NCBI RefSeq assembly: GCF_000292345.1
Contig: NZ_ALOU01000038.1
Span: forward strand, 1 to 64,000
Length of the DNA: 64,000 bases
From: Cupriavidus sp. BIS7
GTDB taxonomy: Bacteria > Pseudomonadota > Gammaproteobacteria > Burkholderiales > Burkholderiaceae
Reading direction: 5' to 3'
The notes under the pieces are model-generated. The model was not told the origin of the DNA, searched no databases, and was given only the letters and a program-made list of their open reading frames with translations. Positions 38,814-47,463 of this stretch are shown piece after piece (the stretch's first letter is position 1; each line of letters starts with the position of its first letter). Made by a program: the position numbers and the translations under genes.

Positions 38814-39269
38814 ATGAATCGTTTGGCCAAATTGCTGCCACCCGGCAACATTACTCTCGACGTCACCGTCACCAGCAAGAAGCGGGTCTTCGAGCAAGCC
38901 GGGCTCCTGTTCGAGAACAACCATGGTGTGGCCCGCGCCACCGTGACCGACAACCTGTTCGCGCGCGAATCCCTCGGATCGACCGGCCTCGGTGCTGGCG
39001 TCGCCATTCCGCACGGCCGCATCAAGGGCCTCAAGCAGCCGCTGGCCGCCTTCATGCGCCTGGCCGAGCCGATTCCGTTCGAGTCACCCGACGGCAAACC
39101 GGTGTCGCTGCTGATCTTCCTGCTGGTACCGGAACAGGCCACGCAACAGCACCTTGAAATTCTCTCGGAAATCGCCCAACTCCTATCGGACCGAGAAATG
39201 CGCGAAGGGCTTGCAACGTTACCCACGCCCGACGCAGTCCACCAACTGCTGACCCAGTGGCACCCATGA
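38814..39269 (+). CDS. ptsN: PTS IIA-like nitrogen regulatory protein
   Basis: The 151-residue EIIA-Ntr protein accepts phosphate from NPr/HPr and regulates carbon, nitrogen and potassium functions. The phosphorylated residue should be His67 in AIPHGRI. The start at MNRLAKLLPP was chosen because it gives the usual length; an upstream ATG adds 23 residues of no visible domain. hprK follows 69 nt downstream. Confidence 0.93.
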   Translation: MNRLAKLLPPGNITLDVTVTSKKRVFEQAGLLFENNHGVARATVTDNLFARESLGSTGLGAGVAIPHGRIKGLKQPLAAFMRLAEPIPFESPDGKPVSLLIFLLVPEQATQQHLEILSEIAQLLSDREMREGLATLPTPDAVHQLLTQWHP

Positions 39270-39338
39270 TCGTCCGCCCACAGGCCAGCGTAGCCTGACG
39301 CGATACCCGGATACCGCCCCTCCCGAAAGTCATCCCGC

Positions 39339-40310
39339 ATGGAACTCACCGGCGTCACCTCACAGTCGATCTTCGACGACAACGCGGCCGACATCAAACT
39401 CTCATGGGTTGCCGGTCTCGAAGGCGCCGATCGTGCCTTCGATGTCGAATTCGCACGTGAAGCCACATCCGCGGCCGATCTGGTAGGCCACTTGAACCTG
39501 ATCCACCCGAACCGGATCCAGGTGCTTGGCAAACCCGAGATCCTCTATTACCAGCGGCTCGACGACGAACCGCGCAAGCGCCAGATGGGCGAGCTGATCC
39601 TGCTCGAGCCGCCTTTCCTGGTGGTGGCCGACGGCATGGAGCCGCCGCCCGACCTGGAGTTGCGCTGCACGCGCTCGTCGACCCCGCTGTTCACCACCCC
39701 GGTGTCGTCGGCGGCGGTCATCGATCACCTGCGCCTGTACCTGTCGCGAATTTCCGCGCCGCGTGTGACCATGCACGGCGTGTTTCTCGACATCCTCGGC
39801 ATGGGCGTGCTGATCATGGGCGAATCGGGCCTCGGCAAGAGCGAACTGGGCCTGGAACTGATCTCGCGTGGCCACGGCCTGGTGGCCGATGACGCCGTGG
39901 ACTTCGTACGCCTCGGCCCGGACTTCATTGAAGGCCGTTGCCCGCCACTGCTGCAGAACCTGCTCGAAGTGCGTGGGCTGGGCCTGCTCGATATCAAGAC
40001 GATCTTCGGTGAAACCGCTGTTCGCCGGAAGATGAAGCTCAAGCTTGTGGTGCAACTGGTGCGCCGCAACGACGGCGAGTTCGAGCGGCTACCGCTCGAT
40101 TCGCAGTATCTCGATGTGCTCGGCCTGCCGATCCACATGGTCAAGATCCAGGTGGCGGCCGGCCGAAACCTCGCCGTGCTGGTGGAAGCCGCCGTGCGCA
40201 ACACGATCCTGCGCCTGCGCGGCATCGATACGCTGCGCGACTTCATGGACCGCCAGCGTGCGGCAATGCAAGCCGACGTTGTCTCCCGCGGCCAGGGCCG
40301 CCTCCTTTAA
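39339..40310 (+). CDS. hprK: HPr kinase/phosphorylase
   Basis: The 323-residue bifunctional enzyme phosphorylates and dephosphorylates a serine on HPr. Walker A is GESGLGKS at residues 161-168, followed by the conserved [10 protein letters not shown] and [16 protein letters not shown]. The stop codon (40308-40310) overlaps the first arm of a structured repeat, so the 3' end of this gene merges with that element. rapZ, usually the next gene, is displaced by the repeat and a PsiF gene. Confidence 0.95.
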   Translation: MELTGVTSQSIFDDNAADIKLSWVAGLEGADRAFDVEFAREATSAADLVGHLNLIHPNRIQVLGKPEILYYQRLDDEPRKRQMGELILLEPPFLVVADGMEPPPDLELRCTRSSTPLFTTPVSSAAVIDHLRLYLSRISAPRVTMHGVFLDILGMGVLIMGESGLGKSELGLELISRGHGLVADDAVDFVRLGPDFIEGRCPPLLQNLLEVRGLGLLDIKTIFGETAVRRKMKLKLVVQLVRRNDGEFERLPLDSQYLDVLGLPIHMVKIQVAAGRNLAVLVEAAVRNTILRLRGIDTLRDFMDRQRAAMQADVVSRGQGRLL

Positions 40311-40503
40311 AGCCACTAACAAGACGATTCTGGCGTCGTTGCGCGGCCTCGGCCAGTACCACTTGTACTGTCTGCGGCCGCTCCCTTGCAGGGCGCGCAT
40401 GCGCTCGTAGGCGCATGCCGTTACGCAGGCGGCTCGCTTGGCGAGCCGAAACCCCTGCTTCACCCTAGCCAGAACCGCTTCGCTTCGCCTTGTTAGCGGC
40501 TTC
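40309..40503 (-). repeat. Structured interspersed repeat, copy 3 (195 nt, expanded)
   Basis: On the plus strand the arms are AAAGCCACTAACAAGACG (40309-40326) and CGCCTTGTTAGCGGCTTC (40486-40503), paired at 15 of 18 positions with three A-C mismatches that become G-U on the minus strand. The core halves match the other copies, but about 80 nt (from about 40380 to 40463) is inserted between them. The insert carries its own hairpins, including CGGCTCGC-TTG-GCGAGCCG and GCATGCGC/GCGCATGC. The remaining part of the hprK-psiF gap, 40504-40704, shows nothing definite. Confidence 0.88.
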
Positions 40504-40704
40504 TGATTCCCTTCCCTGTGATTTCGGAGCCTGCGGGGGCGCTTTCAATTGCTTACAAGCGCCCCGCTCTCCCTCGTCAACGCGCTTTGGGCGCACACCG
40601 TTTTGTGCTTCAATGGGCATCGAGCCCAGTCCGGTACCGCCAGCCGCCACACGTTCAAGAAGTCGGCGCGCGGCCACGATGTGTTTCCACACCAGGAGAG
40701 AAGC

Positions 40705-41046
40705 ATGAAAAAACTGATCGCGATGTGTGTGCTGGTTACGCCCTTGTTCGCCACGGGCGCGTTTGCCCAGGGCGCTTCGGCCCCCACTGCCGAGAAATCG
40801 GGCAAGGCCCCGACCGCCCAGCAGGAAAAGATGTCGGCCTGCTCCAAGCAGAACAAGGGCAAGAAGGGCGATGACTACAAGAAGGCAATGAGCGACTGCC
40901 TGTCCGGCACTGCGGCAGCGTCCGCACCGGCCGCGCCGAAGACCCAGCAGGAAAAGATGTCGGCCTGCTCCAAGGAGAACAAGGGCAAGAAGGGCGACGA
41001 CTACAAGAAGGCGATGAGCGATTGCCTGTCGAAGCCGGCAGCCTGA
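40705..41046 (+). CDS. PsiF repeat family protein
   Basis: The 113-residue secreted protein has a signal peptide ending at AFA-QGASA and two copies of a PsiF-type unit, QEKMSACSKxNKGKKGDDYKKAMSDCLS. Each unit has two cysteines that probably form a disulfide. PsiF is phosphate-starvation inducible in E. coli, and its function is unknown. GGAGAG lies eight bases before the ATG and a terminator follows, so it is a single-gene unit inserted between hprK and rapZ. Confidence 0.85.
   Translation: MKKLIAMCVLVTPLFATGAFAQGASAPTAEKSGKAPTAQQEKMSACSKQNKGKKGDDYKKAMSDCLSGTAAASAPAAPKTQQEKMSACSKENKGKKGDDYKKAMSDCLSKPAA
40817..41030 (+). repeat. 88-bp direct repeat within the PsiF gene
   Basis: Positions 40817-40904 and 40943-41030 match at 84 of 88 bases. 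Three of the four differences are silent and one changes Gln to Glu. The unit covers the whole PsiF motif, so the gene arose by internal duplication that is recent or kept alike by gene conversion. Confidence 0.9.
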
Positions 41047-41076
41047 TCCGCAGAATCTGACAATTCCCCCGAAATG

Positions 41077-41106
41077 ATGGCGAATCGATTGCGATTCGCC
41101 ATTTTT
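41077..41106 (+). terminator. Rho-independent terminator of the PsiF gene
   Basis: ATGGCGAATCG pairs perfectly with CGATTCGCCAT around a 4-nt loop, followed by a T-run. Confidence 0.9.
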
Positions 41107-41161
41107 CCTTGTGGCGCGCTGTCATGACGCCGCCATCACGCGATGCTATGCTTGCATCGCT

Positions 41162-42040
41162 ATGCGGATCATTCTCATCACCGGAATCTCCGGCTCCGGA
41201 AAGTCGGTCGCGCTGAACGTGCTGGAAGATGCAGGGTATTACTGCGTCGACAACCTCCCGGCCCAGTTCATCCCCGCGCTCGCCAGCTACCTGGCCGAAC
41301 AGGGCTATACGCACCTTGGCGTGGCCACCGACATTCGCAGCCGCGAATCGCTCGTGCGCCTGCCCGACACCGTGCGCGAACTGGGCGCCAATCATCAGGT
41401 ACAGGTCCTGTTCCTGACTGCCAGCACTGATGCCCTGGTTCAGCGTTACTCGGAAACGCGCCGGCGCCACCCGCTGTCGGCGCGCGTAGAAGCCGGTGCG
41501 GCAGCCGATACTGGCAGCGATACCTCCCTGATCGAGGCGATCGAGATGGAGCGCGAGCTTCTGAGCCCGCTTGCCGAAACGGCACATCGAATCGACACCA
41601 GCAACGTGCGCACCAATACGCTGCGGAGCTGGATCAAGGAACTGATCCACGAGGACAACAGCCAGCAACTGACGCTGCTGTTCGAATCGTTCGGCTTCAA
41701 GCACGGTGTGCCCAGCGACGCCGACCTGGTGTTTGACGTACGCTCGCTGCCGAACCCCTACTACGACCTTGCGCTGCGCCCGCTGACGGGTCGTGATGCA
41801 CCGGTGATCGACTTCCTGCAAAGCCAGCCGATGGTACTGGCGATGGCCGAGGACATCCGCGCCTATGTGGAAAAGTGGCTGCCGAGTTTCATCACCGATA
41901 ACCGCAGCTACCTGACCGTCGCCATCGGATGCACGGGCGGCCAGCACCGTTCCGTGTTCATTGCGGAAAGACTTGCCAACTATTTCCGGGCCCATGGTAA
42001 CGTGATGGTCAGACACCGCGAGCTGGCCCCTGCTGGCTGA
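41162..42040 (+). CDS. rapZ: RNase adapter protein / nucleotide-binding protein RapZ
   Basis: The 292-residue protein has Walker A GISGSGKS at residues 8-15 and the conserved C-terminal region ([23 protein letters not shown] and [16 protein letters not shown]). In E. coli RapZ guides decay of the sRNA GlmZ and so controls amino-sugar synthesis. Here it belongs to the PTS-Ntr cluster but is separated from hprK by 850 nt. No clear ribosome-binding site precedes the ATG. Confidence 0.94.
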   Translation: MRIILITGISGSGKSVALNVLEDAGYYCVDNLPAQFIPALASYLAEQGYTHLGVATDIRSRESLVRLPDTVRELGANHQVQVLFLTASTDALVQRYSETRRRHPLSARVEAGAAADTGSDTSLIEAIEMERELLSPLAETAHRIDTSNVRTNTLRSWIKELIHEDNSQQLTLLFESFGFKHGVPSDADLVFDVRSLPNPYYDLALRPLTGRDAPVIDFLQSQPMVLAMAEDIRAYVEKWLPSFITDNRSYLTVAIGCTGGQHRSVFIAERLANYFRAHGNVMVRHRELAPAG

Positions 42041-42100
42041 CGCGCGGCCTGACGGACGCGGCGCCCCGCCGCCGTCCTGTTCCTGGAGCCGGCTATCCGC

Positions 42101-42754
42101 ATGTCGACCAATATTCCCGACGCCGCACCCGCGTCCGTGAGCCTGGACGCTCTGCCGCTGTTTCCACTGCATACGGTCCTGTTCCCCGATGGCCGCCTGC
42201 CCCTTCGTGTATTCGAGAAACGCTACGTCGACATGGTGCGCAACTGCATGCGCGACCGCGTACCGTTCGGCGTCTGCCTGATTGCCAGTGGCGACGAAGT
42301 GGCGCGCCCCGGCCATGCCACCGAGCCGGAATCGATCGGCTGCCTTGCCGAGATTTCCGACTGCAACGTGGAGCAGCTCGGCGTCCTGCTGATCGAAACG
42401 CGCGGACGCCAGCGCTTCCGCGTGCTGTCGTATGTCACGCGCGACGACGGCTTGCTGGTGGCCAACGTGGAGTTGATGCCGCCCGATGTCATTGATTGCA
42501 AGCTGGAACTGCTTGGCGAGTGCCTTGCCGCGTTACGGCGTATCGTCGCCTCGCTGCATACGGAGCAGCCGGACAAGTCCAAGCTGCCTTTTGCCGAGCC
42601 GTATCTTTGGGACGATCCAAGCTGGGTTGCAAACCGGCTGTGCGAACTGCTGCCCGTGCCGGTCAAGGCCAAGCAGATGCTGATGGCGCTGCCCGATGCC
42701 GGCATGCGCATCGAGATCGTGCATCGTTATATGCGGCAGCACCACATCGTCTGA
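42101..42754 (+). CDS. LON N-terminal substrate-binding domain protein
   Basis: The 217-residue protein consists only of the LON substrate-binding domain (LPLFPLHTVLFPDGRLPLRVFEKRYVDMVRNCM at residues about 18-50) without ATPase or protease parts. Such stand-alone proteins may bind unfolded substrates or act as adapters; the role is unknown. It is convergent with mutY, with a 9-nt gap between stops. Confidence 0.87.
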   Translation: MSTNIPDAAPASVSLDALPLFPLHTVLFPDGRLPLRVFEKRYVDMVRNCMRDRVPFGVCLIASGDEVARPGHATEPESIGCLAEISDCNVEQLGVLLIETRGRQRFRVLSYVTRDDGLLVANVELMPPDVIDCKLELLGECLAALRRIVASLHTEQPDKSKLPFAEPYLWDDPSWVANRLCELLPVPVKAKQMLMALPDAGMRIEIVHRYMRQHHIV

Positions 42755-42763
42755 TTTGGCCGC

Positions 42764-43915
42764 TCAGAAGAGCCCGAGCTTCGCCTGGTCTTCCAGAAGT
42801 CTGCGCACCGGCGCCGGCGTGCCTAGCGCGTCGAGGTCGTCGAGCGAGAGCCAGCGGCTGTTGCCATCGGCGCGCAGTGCAACATCCCCAAGATCGACAC
42901 GAATCGCGCGAATCAGCAGCCGGAAGTGCGTGAATACATGGGTCAGTTCTGCGGCCAGGTACGCGCGCGTGGGAGAACCATAGGCATTGGCTGACTCCAG
43001 CGCCGCCTGCTCCGCGGCTTCCGCGTCAAACGGCACGGTATCGACCAGCATCTCGGGCAGGCTCCACAGGCCGCCCCAGATGCCGCTGGCGGGGCGCAAT
43101 TGCACAAGCACGTTGCGCCCATGCCGGACGATCAGCATCACGGTGCTGCGCTCCGGAATCGCTGCGCGCGGCTTCGGCGTCGGCAAGACCGCCGTCAGGT
43201 TGTCCCGCCGCGCCACGCAATCGGCCGACAGCGGGCAAGCATCAGCATCTGTCAGGCACGCGGGCTTGCCGCGCCCGCAAATCGTCGCACCGAGATCCAT
43301 CAACCCCTGCGTGTAGGCCACCATGTGCTCGCCCTGATGCGGCCCCGCTGGCGGCAACGCGTGCTCGGCCAGCGCCCACATGCGGTTCTCGACAAGGCGT
43401 TCGCCCGGATAGCCGTGTATGCCAAAAACCCGCGCGAATACGCGTTTGACATTGCCGTCGAGGATCGGCGAGCGAACGCCCGCACTGAATGCGGCAATTG
43501 CCGCCGCCGTGGAGCGACCGATACCTGGCAACGTCACGAGCACCGCCGGATCGGTCGGGAACACACCGCCGTGGTCGTTCATCACGGATTTGGCGCAGCC
43601 ATGCAGGTTGCGAGCGCGCGAGTAGTAGCCAAGCCCCGCCCACAGCGCCATCACCTCGTCGGCAGGCGCCGCCGCCAATGCGGCTACCGTCGGCAGCGCC
43701 GAAACAAAGCGCTGGTAATACTCGATCACTGCGCTCACCTGCGTCTGCTGCAGCATGATCTCGGACAGCCAGATGCGGTACGGGTCACGCGTGTTTTGCC
43801 ACGGCAGGTCATGGCGGCCGTGCTGGCGCTGCCATGTCACGACGCGCATGCCGAAATCGTGCGGCACGACGATGGTTTCGGACACGGCGGGGGCAGCAGC
43901 AGGCTTGCGGGGCAT
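42764..43915 (-). CDS. mutY: A/G-specific adenine DNA glycosylase
   Basis: The 383-residue base-excision enzyme removes adenine paired with 8-oxoguanine. The catalytic Glu is in WLSEIMLQQTQ and the Asp in SPILDGNVKRV, with the helix-hairpin-helix LVTLPGIGRSTAAA. The iron-sulfur loop reads C-x6-C-x6-C-x5-C, where the textbook spacing is C-x6-C-x2-C-x5-C, so four residues are inserted (LTDADA). A NUDIX-like C-terminal domain recognises 8-oxoG (about 265-380). mutM, which acts on the same lesion, lies 2.3 kb upstream on the same strand. Confidence 0.94.
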   Translation of the reverse strand: MPRKPAAAPAVSETIVVPHDFGMRVVTWQRQHGRHDLPWQNTRDPYRIWLSEIMLQQTQVSAVIEYYQRFVSALPTVAALAAAPADEVMALWAGLGYYSRARNLHGCAKSVMNDHGGVFPTDPAVLVTLPGIGRSTAAAIAAFSAGVRSPILDGNVKRVFARVFGIHGYPGERLVENRMWALAEHALPPAGPHQGEHMVAYTQGLMDLGATICGRGKPACLTDADACPLSADCVARRDNLTAVLPTPKPRAAIPERSTVMLIVRHGRNVLVQLRPASGIWGGLWSLPEMLVDTVPFDAEAAEQAALESANAYGSPTRAYLAAELTHVFTHFRLLIRAIRVDLGDVALRADGNSRWLSLDDLDALGTPAPVRRLLEDQAKLGLF

Positions 43916-43931
43916 TACGGGATCTAGAAAA

Positions 43932-43958
43932 GAAAAAGCGCCGCTCGCAGGCGGCGCC
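43932..43958 (-). terminator. Rho-independent terminator after the dynamin-like gene
   Basis: On the minus strand GGCGCCGC pairs with GCGGCGCT around a 6-nt loop and is followed by TTTTC. It lies between the GTPase gene and mutY and precedes the mutY start. Confidence 0.75.
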
Positions 43959-43982
43959 ACATGATACCAACGATGCTTGTGA

Positions 43983-45926
43983 TCAGGCGGCGCGCGCGCG
44001 GGTCTCCTGCTGCGGCTCCACCAGCTTGCGCGCAAAGCTCTCGATCTTCGTGCTGCGCTCGTCCAGGCCGTTCAGCACCTCCTCCAGTTCGGCGATGCGG
44101 GACTCCAGCGTGTCGGTGGCCTCATGGATGCGTTCGATCGAATCGACACGACGGCGCAACTGCTTCTGATGCTCCCGCACCTGAGCCTCCAGCGGCGTCA
44201 TGACCGACTTGAGCCAGATCTCGATATCGCGATTGAGGTCGCGGAAGTTCTCGAGCACGCGGCTGGCCATCGTCGCAAACGCGTTCTGCACCAGTTGCGG
44301 GCGCGAGCGGGTCAGCATGTTCACGGCGCCGAAATGCGCATTCACAAGCTGCAGCGTTTCCTGAAGCTCGGCGGCATAGCGCGCGGTGACGAACTGCATC
44401 GGGGACGGCAGCGTGAAGCCGTGTTCGGCATTGAAACGCCGGTACATGCTGTCGACAAGCTGGTGCAGCCCGGCGATCTTCTGGTCCGCGTCAGTGATCA
44501 GCCCGGTAAGCTGGGCGAACAGCGCCTCCATGTCCTCGCGCAGGCCACGGGAGAAGAAGCGCTCCTTCATCTGCTCGCGCGCATCGCGCATCGTGCGTCG
44601 CACGTCGCGCAGCTGCAGGCTCTTGATGATGTCCGCGCTATGGCGCCCAAAGACCAGACGCAGCGCCTGGAACTTCGCGATGCTCTGCTCGAATTCTTCC
44701 TTCTCGCTCTGCACGCGCATCAGCATGTGCTTGACCATCGCGTGGTTCTTGCCACGCAGGCCGCGCAGCTCGAACAACTGCTCGACGATATCGCGGCGGC
44801 GGCTTTGCAGCAGTTGCTGCGCCCCGCGCGACATTTCCTGCACCAGGCGCTGGACCTGGTCGGAAACGATATCGCGCCGCTGGGGAATGAGCTGGTCCGA
44901 CAGCACGTGCTCGAACTGCAGCAGGTTGCTGCGCACGAGCATCGGCTGATCGTGCGTGACCTTGGCCACCAGCCCCTTCTGCGCCGAGACCGGATAGACG
45001 CGCCGCTCTTCGATGCCAAGCGTCTGCGCGGTCGTGCGGACCTGGCGCGAGATTTCCATGGCGATCTCGGGCGACGACTTGAGCGGGTCCCACAGCCCGT
45101 CGATCTTGTTCAGCACCGCCAGGCAGCCGCGGCGATGGCCGGCGCCCACGTGGGTGCGCCAGAGGTCGAGATCGCTCTTGGTCACGCCGGCATCGGCAGC
45201 CAGCACGAACACCACCACATGCGCATCGGGAATCAGGCGCAGCGTCAGTTCCGGTTCGGTACCGATCGCGTTCAGGCCCGGCGTATCCAGGATCACCAGG
45301 CCCTGGCGCAGCAGCGGATGGGGGAAGTTGATCACCGCATGGCGCCAGCGCGAGATCTCGACCATGCCATCGGCATCGACGGCCCATGCGGCATCCGGGT
45401 CGTTCTCGTTGTACAGGCCCAGCGCCTCGGCATCGGCAGGTGCGACGCGCGTCGTCTCCACGACGTGCCGGAACGCAGCCAGCATGCCCTCGGGCGACGA
45501 CGGGTCCAGCGGCACAGTAGTCCAGTGCGAGTTGGCCGAGCCGGGCTCCATGAAGTCCGCGGTGGAGGCGTCCTGCAGGCGCGTCTCGATCGGCAGCAGC
45601 CGGATGCACGGCGGCTCGTTCTCGTCGTAGCGCAGCTCGGTCGGGCACATCGTCGTGCGGCCCGCCGACGACGGCAGGATGCGCCGGCCATAGTCGGCAA
45701 AGAAGATGGCGTTGATCAGTTCGCTCTTGCCGCGCGAGAACTCGGCGATGAACGCAACCTTGAGCCGGTCGCTCTTGAGCACGTTCTGGATGCGCTGCGC
45801 GCGGTCTTCCGCGGTAGCGTCATAGAGGTCGTGTTGCTGCAGCCAGGATTGAAAGTCGGCGAGAGATTGAAGAACCCCGGTTCTCCAGGCGCCATATTGT
45901 TCGAATTGATGTGCGAGGCTCGTCAT
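43983..45926 (-). CDS. Dynamin-family GTPase
   Basis: The 647-residue protein has a G domain with G1 AEFSRGKSELINAIF (residues 61-75), G2 threonine in SSAGRTTMCPTEL, G3 DTPGLNAIG and G4 LNKIDGLWD. Long helical stretches follow, with coiled-coil character near the end (about 590-640). Bacterial dynamin-like proteins remodel or protect membranes. No second dynamin gene is adjacent, so it may work alone or with a distant partner. The ATG at 45926 was preferred; the frame is open for 38 more codons without clear support. It is about 330 nt from mutM. Confidence 0.87.
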   Translation of the reverse strand: MTSLAHQFEQYGAWRTGVLQSLADFQSWLQQHDLYDATAEDRAQRIQNVLKSDRLKVAFIAEFSRGKSELINAIFFADYGRRILPSSAGRTTMCPTELRYDENEPPCIRLLPIETRLQDASTADFMEPGSANSHWTTVPLDPSSPEGMLAAFRHVVETTRVAPADAEALGLYNENDPDAAWAVDADGMVEISRWRHAVINFPHPLLRQGLVILDTPGLNAIGTEPELTLRLIPDAHVVVFVLAADAGVTKSDLDLWRTHVGAGHRRGCLAVLNKIDGLWDPLKSSPEIAMEISRQVRTTAQTLGIEERRVYPVSAQKGLVAKVTHDQPMLVRSNLLQFEHVLSDQLIPQRRDIVSDQVQRLVQEMSRGAQQLLQSRRRDIVEQLFELRGLRGKNHAMVKHMLMRVQSEKEEFEQSIAKFQALRLVFGRHSADIIKSLQLRDVRRTMRDAREQMKERFFSRGLREDMEALFAQLTGLITDADQKIAGLHQLVDSMYRRFNAEHGFTLPSPMQFVTARYAAELQETLQLVNAHFGAVNMLTRSRPQLVQNAFATMASRVLENFRDLNRDIEIWLKSVMTPLEAQVREHQKQLRRRVDSIERIHEATDTLESRIAELEEVLNGLDERSTKIESFARKLVEPQQETRARAA

Positions 45927-46258
45927 GGAGGGGTTCGCTTTTCGGCTCGGATTTATGGTTTCGGGCTCGTACTGCGCGCCTTGCCCTCGGGGTATTCCGC
46001 TGACCCTGCAGTCCGTGGCAAGCCGCCGTGCCAGGTCCATGCCCCATCGGCGGGGCGAACCGACACGTTTTGTAACTTTTTATGTCTGCGCACACGATAC
46101 AGGTTTCTTGTGCGATTTTGTGGAATTCGCGTCCCTTGTTGTATTCCTTTGGCCGGAGTGTTGCGCCGATCCATCGGCAAAGTATTTCAACAATGTACCG
46201 GCACCGGTTTGCCAGTCACCGGGCGGCCTGGCGCCCGGTTTGAAGCCGGGGCGGGAAA
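45927..46258. other. Intergenic region between mutM and the dynamin-like gene
   Basis: This 332-nt region holds the probable promoter of the GTPase gene, in an AT-richer stretch at about 46065-46200, but no element is close enough to consensus to name. Near 46218-46235 a short GC-rich inverted repeat occurs close to the mutM end. No gene was recognised. Confidence 0.4.
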
Positions 46259-47170
46259 TCAATGCTGACAGTGCGGGCAATAGAACGTGGAGCGCTGTCC
46301 CTGCACGATCTGACGGATCGGAGTGCCGCAGACACGACAAGGCTCGCCGGCCCGGTCATAGACAAGGCAGTCGAGCTGGAAGTAGCCGCTGCTGCCGTCG
46401 CTGCCGACAAAGTCGCGCAGCGTGGTGCCGCCTCGCGCAATGGCCTCGGCCAGCGTCTCGCGCACCGCCACGGCCAGCTTCTCGCAGCGAGCCAGGCTCA
46501 GGCGCCCGGCGGGCGTGGTCGGGCGGATGCCGGCGCGAAACAGGCTCTCCGAGCAATAGATATTGCCGACCCCAACGACAATGTCTCCCGCCAGCAGCGC
46601 CTGCTTGATCGCCACGGAGCGCCCGCGCGTCAGGCGATGGAGCCAGGCGCCATCAAAACGCGGATCGAACGGTTCGATGCCGAGCTTGCGCAGCAGCGGG
46701 TGCTCGGGCAGGTCCGATTCGGCGAGCGGGGTCCAGAGGATTGCGCCAAAGCGGCGCGGATCGCGGAAGCGCAGGACCATTCGAGGGGCCCCGGCTGCAC
46801 CGGCTGTACCGCCATCTGGCGCCAGCATCAGGTCCAGGTGGTCATGCGCACCGGGCGCGGGCGGGTCGGGATAGACGCGCAGCGTACCCGTCATGCCCAG
46901 GTGCACGAGCAGCCAGCCCGGCGCGGCATCCTGCGGATCAGCGGCATCGCCATCGACGCCGCCACCGGCCCGGGGCAGGCACTCCAGCAGCAGATACTTG
47001 CCGCGCCGCTCGACGCGCCCGATCGTGCGGCCTGTCAGGCGCGCCTCCAGTTCCGGCTCGACGGGCCAGCGCAATCCGCGGTGGCGCACCGTCACGTCGA
47101 CGATGCGGCAACCCACCACATGCGGCACCAGACCGCGCCGCGTGACTTCGACTTCCGGCAATTCAGGCAT
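46259..47170 (-). CDS. mutM: Formamidopyrimidine-DNA glycosylase
   Basis: The 303-residue enzyme removes 8-oxoguanine. The N-terminus after Met is PELPEVEV, with catalytic Pro and Glu. The beta-clamp lysine is in RRGKYLLLE, and the C-terminal zinc finger is CRVCG...CPHC. Two low-complexity insertions ([20 protein letters not shown] near 70-90 and [14 protein letters not shown] near 120) make it about 30 residues longer than the usual 270. The catalytic parts are intact. It is divergent from the TPR gene. Confidence 0.95.
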   Translation of the reverse strand: MPELPEVEVTRRGLVPHVVGCRIVDVTVRHRGLRWPVEPELEARLTGRTIGRVERRGKYLLLECLPRAGGGVDGDAADPQDAAPGWLLVHLGMTGTLRVYPDPPAPGAHDHLDLMLAPDGGTAGAAGAPRMVLRFRDPRRFGAILWTPLAESDLPEHPLLRKLGIEPFDPRFDGAWLHRLTRGRSVAIKQALLAGDIVVGVGNIYCSESLFRAGIRPTTPAGRLSLARCEKLAVAVRETLAEAIARGGTTLRDFVGSDGSSGYFQLDCLVYDRAGEPCRVCGTPIRQIVQGQRSTFYCPHCQH

Positions 47171-47463
47171 CGCGCCACGTCTCCCGGCCGGCCTCCGGCC
47201 CGCTTCCAACCAAATCCCAAGAACCTCTTGCCTGTTTTTCCGATCCAACGAAGCAGAATTTTCCTGCCTTGGGGCCGAATTTCGGCCGCATTGTGCGGGT
47301 TGCCGTACGTAGCCAACCTTCAGGTGGTCTGCACGGCAAGCAGCGCATTGTAGCTGCAGGCTACAATGCCCCCATTCACTGCAACGCCCCCGCGCGCCGG
47401 AGCATCGATTACATGCCGGACTATATTTCGTCCTTTCAGGCCATGCGCCCGGAATCCTCGCAA

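Noticed and set aside
44124-46268. Very long open frame (714 codons) antisense to the dynamin-like gene
   Set aside because: It mirrors a real gene in GC-rich DNA, is rich in His, Arg, Gln and Ala, and shows no domain or ribosome-binding site.
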